A DNA stretch of 64,000 bases from Melastoma dodecandrum (Eukaryota; Streptophyta; Magnoliopsida; Myrtales; Melastomataceae), in contig JARUPY010000538.1 in NCBI GenBank assembly GCA_029817715.1, positions 2,294,001 through 2,358,000 of the forward strand, read 5' to 3'. Made by a program: the position numbers and the translations under genes. Shown piece after piece: positions 60,209 to 64,000 of the stretch (the stretch's first letter is position 1; every line of letters starts with the position of its first letter). The notes below the pieces were generated by a model, which saw nothing but the letters and a program-made list of their open reading frames with translations, was not told the DNA's origin and made no database searches.

Positions 60209-63079
60209 ATGACTACGTCTTCGATCTCCTCGTACGTGAACGCGTCATCGTTCCAGAGGAAGCCTTCTTCTGCTCGCGCCGTCGATCGGCTGCGGACTTC
60301 GGTTGCCCCGGCAGTCAAGGTAAAGTAAATAAATAATCGAGAGGGAGGGGGGGGGGGGATTCCGTTCTGTTGCAGGGATGATAGTAATCGTTGGATGACA
60401 TCTGGTAGCAGCCATCACGGAATGAGCTGCGTCAAGTGCTGATGCAGACTAAAGTCGCAGAGACGTTTAAGAAGGCTTCGGGGATGGCGTTGGATGCTGT
60501 CGTGGATTCGCTCTTCAAGTTCTCCTACCAGGAGTACGCTCCCACTCAGGTTGCTGTTCGTTCACGGTGCAGCTTCTTCCGGTTTTTATGATGATGCTTT
60601 TCGTTAATGCTTCAGTGTTTTTCTTGTTAAGAAAAATTTTGCTCCTGTTGAGGAGATAGGGGATGCGCGGTGCTGGTAGAGTGTGAAGAGGGGAAAATAC
60701 CGGCTGGCTTCCCGGAGGGGATCTTCATGAGGAACGGTGTGGCGCTTGCTCCTGTTCTGCTCTTGGTGTAAAGTACCTTGGTCTCAAGTGATTCTTGCGT
60801 TGCAGGTGGAAACCTTCTGTTTGGCGCACTACAATCCGTGGTGTCGCCTTTTGGTACTACCAGAGAAACTTGGGCAGAAGGAGAGGGGATGCTTCACGGT
60901 CTGTTCTTCGAGAAAGGCGACGATTCTGGGTGGAGCGTCTTGTATAGGAACAAGTTTGTGGAGTCCAGGACGTATAAGGACGAACTGAAAAGAAACAAGC
61001 CGACTTTTCTTCCAGCAATCCATGGGAACCCTGCGGCCATGTTGGTTTCATTTTTCCTGAATCGGGTACCGAAATACTCCCTTTGTCATTTAATCATCAA
61101 GAAGAACTTCAACGTAATCTAGTGCTTGTACGGCAGGCAAGGCACGGAACCTTAAACAAGCATCTAAGCAACGCAAGCATTTTCTCCCACGGGGGAAAGT
61201 TGTACGCGATCTCGGAGAATTACATCCCTGTGGAGATAAATAGCCGCACTCTCGAAACGATTGGAGAATGGCAAGTTCTCAGCACTGCTGCTTGGGGTAG
61301 ACCTTGCACTAGCCATCCAAAGGTCAACTACTTTGATCTCGATTGTACTCCCATCCTATCCCCGACGTAATTTTGGCCTTCTGGAAGGCCAAGATGATAT
61401 TCACCAGCTTAGTGTGGCTTCACATTCCGTTTATGCCACCTTTCAATGTTATGCAGAGAGCTCCGGGCAGTGGCGAGCTCGTCCTGATGGGGATAACAGC
61501 GGCAAAACCATTCCTTGTCGTTGGAATTTTATCAGGTACGATATATGAATTATGGTTGCAAATGAGTATGATAACTAGAAATCTTCCACTTAGTCTATAA
61601 TTCGAGAAGCTCTTATCATATGATTTATGGGCGAGCATCTGTGCAGCGGACGGAAAGCAACTTCTTCACAAGGCCGACGTAAATCTAAGCCGAGGCATAA
61701 TTAGTCATGATTTAGGCGTTACTGAGAGGTGGGGTACTTTCTTAGACCAAGTTGATTAATGGTTCTCTAAGCCCGTCTAATCCATGGTTTCTACCAGGTA
61801 TAACATCTTAATCGATCATCCCCTGACATTAAGCATTGAAAGGATATACAGGGGAGGCAAGTGAGTAGTTGATGATCCCGATTTGCAAAATGCAAACATC
61901 GCTTGGCTTGTGTCTCTTTGTGCACTTGATTAAGCATTTTTATGTTACAGATTGATAAAACACGAGAAAGATGGGTACGCGAGGATCGGTGTCATGCCCC
62001 GCTATGGTGATGCTATCTCGATAAGTTGGTTTGATGTCGAGCCAAACTGTACCCTGCATATTCTCAACTGCTTCGAGGATGGCGACGAGGTGGGCAAAGG
62101 AATGTCTCTCATGGTGCATCGCCGATCTTTTCAGGAAAGCTCGATTAAAGCTGTCCATGTTCTTAAACAATGAATAGGTGGTGATACGAGGATGCAGAGC
62201 GCGAGACTCAATTTTAGACGGTCCCGACGTCGGAGAAGACTCGTTCGAGTGGTACTCACGAGGATTCAAGCCCATACACGCAAAAAGGGATGGCGATGCG
62301 GATCAGAGTTATCTCTTCCATCGTGTGTACGAATGGCGGCTGAACATGGTGACACAACAAGTTAGGGAAGGATACGTCTCGGGCACCGATGTCTCGACCC
62401 TTTCATCAATGATGACTTTGTCGGATTGAAGAACAAGTATGGCTACACCCAAGTCGTAAATTCCGAAGCGAGTTCAGAAGCTGGTACTTCTCTCAAATCA
62501 CTAGCCTGAATCCTCGACACGCGATTAGACCACTAAAGTTATACCTAATTTATTCGTGATTCGGTTTTCCTCGAAGGTGTGGCCAAGTATAGCGGATTAG
62601 CCAAATTATGCTTCGACGAACCGCCTTCTGTAAGGACTAACTCTTCTTCTTGGGTTTGTCAGCTACGTTAGCAATGCATGAACTGATATGGAAATTTTAT
62701 GATCGACTACGCAGGGAGGAAGATGTGATTCAACTATCAAGATGGAATACCATGATATAGGGGAGAACTGCTTCTGCAGTGGGAGCGTGTTCGTCCCGAG
62801 AGAAGGCGGCAACGAGGAAGATGATGGCTGGGTCATCGCCTTCGTTCATAACGAGGAAACAGACGTTTCCCAAGTAAAAAAACAGATCGTCCTTCCTCGC
62901 TTCCTTCATTCTGAAATGTGTTTACTTCGGGGGATCAAGAATTAATCTCGTGGCAGGTTCACGTGATCGATGCCAAGAGCTTCGAAGGCAAGCCGGTGGC
63001 AAAGATTAGGCTGCCGCAGAGGGTGCCGTATGGATTCCACGCTACATTCATGAAGAAGCACTCTCCCGTGGTTGTATGA
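60209..63079 (+). pseudogene. Carotenoid cleavage dioxygenase-like gene, copy B (nearly complete, frameshifted)
   Basis: Thirteen exons can be traced: 60209-60319, 60412-60549, 60632-60736, 60806-61065, 61137-61322, 61457-61535, 61647-61728, 61798-61860, 61951-62089, 62178-62483, 62577-62629, 62715-62873 and 62957-63079. All four iron-binding His contexts are present: CTSHPK, SHDLGVT, LHILNCFEDG and YGFHAT. Family blocks include EGEGMLHGLFF, NKHLSNASIF, GYARIGVMPRYGDA, VIRGCRARDSI, EEDDGWVIAFVHNEETDVSQ and RLPQRVPYGFH. Lesions: two extra bases in exon 3 between GDA and VLVECEEG; a 1-nt shift in exon 10 before FINDDFVGLKNKYGY; and GPNP altered to GGNL. CCDs split carotenoid or apocarotenoid double bonds using Fe(II) and O2. 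The subtype looks CCD1-like, possibly the zaxinone-synthase-type group, but I cannot decide. If the indels are assembly errors this would be a functional gene. Confidence 0.8.
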
Positions 63080-63555
63080 ATACAGTGGCCAATGTCCTCG
63101 CGGACGCATCGTTGACGGTCCCCGCTCATTGCCCCCATCATCCTCCCTCTACTTCTCTAAGAATAAAACGGGCTTGTTTAGCATATGATGTTACGCACCA
63201 CTTTAGTGTTGTGGATCATTTCGTCATTGAATAAAAGTTACCCATCTTCGACGCTCCGCCGGAGATAATGGCATCGTGACGTTCCGTATAGACTCATTCT
63301 CGTGGACCTCATGACTACTCCATTAACGACCGTTGAGCATTGATACTAACGCTTTCACCTGAAAGGAACGTGAGGGGCATCATCAATATAACATGGTAAC
63401 CAATGCTCAGGCGGTCATTTGTTATTATCATTCGTGACTCGATTACTCATCTCACAAGCCGTTCGCCCCCGTGTAGCCGATGGAAAGAATCTTGTTCACA
63501 ATTTGTATGCAAGGTTAAAGAGTTCCATAATCTCGACCCGCTTGTATCATCGCAG
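63080..63555. other. Spacer between CCD copies B and C
   Basis: 3' flank of copy B, including its probable 3' UTR (AATAAA-like AATAAAA near 63161 and 63230). No gene otherwise. Confidence 0.5.
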
Positions 63556-63676
63556 GTTCACGCGATCGGATGCCAGGAACTTCAAAGGCGAGCCGGCAGC
63601 CAAGATAAGCCCACAGCGACGGGGGCCATATGGGTTCCGTGCTACATTCCCAAAGAAGCCAACGGACAACATCATG
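63556..63676 (+). pseudogene. Carotenoid cleavage dioxygenase last-exon fragment, copy C
   Basis: After an AG acceptor, the sequence aligns with the last exon of copy B: VHAI, then DARNFKGEPAAKI and GPYGFRATFPKK, with an extra base after VHAI and others near RRGPYG. The terminal iron-ligand His is replaced by Arg (TTCCGT). Upstream exons were not found in 63100-63550. Confidence 0.7.
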
Positions 63677-64000
63677 TGATTCGGACCGAACCAGGGAATG
63701 TCCATTTACATATGACTTACTCTATTCAACAATGCAAGTACACGATCTAGTTACATTTGAGATCATCATCTTTATCTTGTGTGTGGTGGGGAAATTGCAA
63801 GGACTAAGAAAATAAAAAAATGTTAAAAAAAGTTTATTAGATTGGGATTAAACTAGTAAGCTTATTATAAATTCCATTTTCTTTGTTTGGTTTGAATTGG
63901 GGGAGGGCTTCATTTAATGGATGCACAGATGGTTCCAAAGGGGACCACGTTTGCTTACTTTGCAATGTGATATGACAGAATGGAAAATTTAAATGTGATA
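63677..64000. other. Right edge of window, noncoding
   Basis: AT-rich sequence with no recognised gene. Confidence 0.5.

Overview
This is nuclear DNA from a flowering plant, most likely a eudicot. The genes carry GT-AG introns, and the proteins are plant families: EMF1, TET19/20-like tetraspanin, a TIP aquaporin fragment and carotenoid cleavage dioxygenases. The mobile elements (chromovirus, Ty1/copia, hAT, MULE with a plant mobile domain) are also typical of plants. I cannot name the species. I see no rRNA, tRNA or CRISPR array. Exon boundaries were set by hand from splice sites, reading-frame phase and family resemblance.

Layout. 1-2292 (-): 5' part of an aspartate aminotransferase gene with frameshifts, with a foldback MITE (2320-2905) just upstream of it. 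3586-4797 (-): intact tetraspanin. 6525-9711 (-): intact eIF3 subunit L. 10184-11729 (-): broken gene for a plant membrane protein with nonsense codons and frameshifts. 12651-25924 (-): Ty1/copia element (599-bp LTRs, TGGTG target duplication) interrupted by a young Ty3/gypsy chromovirus (13884-19271, 336-bp LTRs, CTAAG duplication). 25930-31470: noncoding. 32704-37479 (+): EMF1-like Polycomb gene. 38403-39530 (-): single-exon ARM-repeat protein with a very proline-rich N-terminus. 40193-43278: internally deleted hAT element (8-bp duplication GTCAAAAG). 43328-49521: MULE with long terminal inverted repeats, a broken transposase and a broken plant-mobile-domain gene (10-bp duplication TCCGGACATA). 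49736-55390 (-): intact 12-exon EMC1. 55722-56042 and 56310-56551 (+): two small membrane proteins. 57824-57956: lone TIP aquaporin first exon. 58610-63676 (+): three decaying tandem copies of a carotenoid cleavage dioxygenase gene.

The intact host genes are ordinary housekeeping or regulatory genes (translation initiation, ER membrane insertion, Polycomb repression, membrane scaffolding) and do not form a pathway together. The window's interest lies in its mobile DNA and gene decay. Four transposons can be bounded to the base by their target duplications. The copia element has a long leader that contains a gypsy-type protease/chromodomain fragment and several palindromes. The MULE carries a plant mobile domain and palindrome-rich ends. 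Several gene copies (aminotransferase, membrane protein, three CCD copies, TIP exon) are dead or dying. I found no convincing wholly new biological system. The copia leader fragment and the MULE/plant-mobile-domain element are the best candidates for follow-up.
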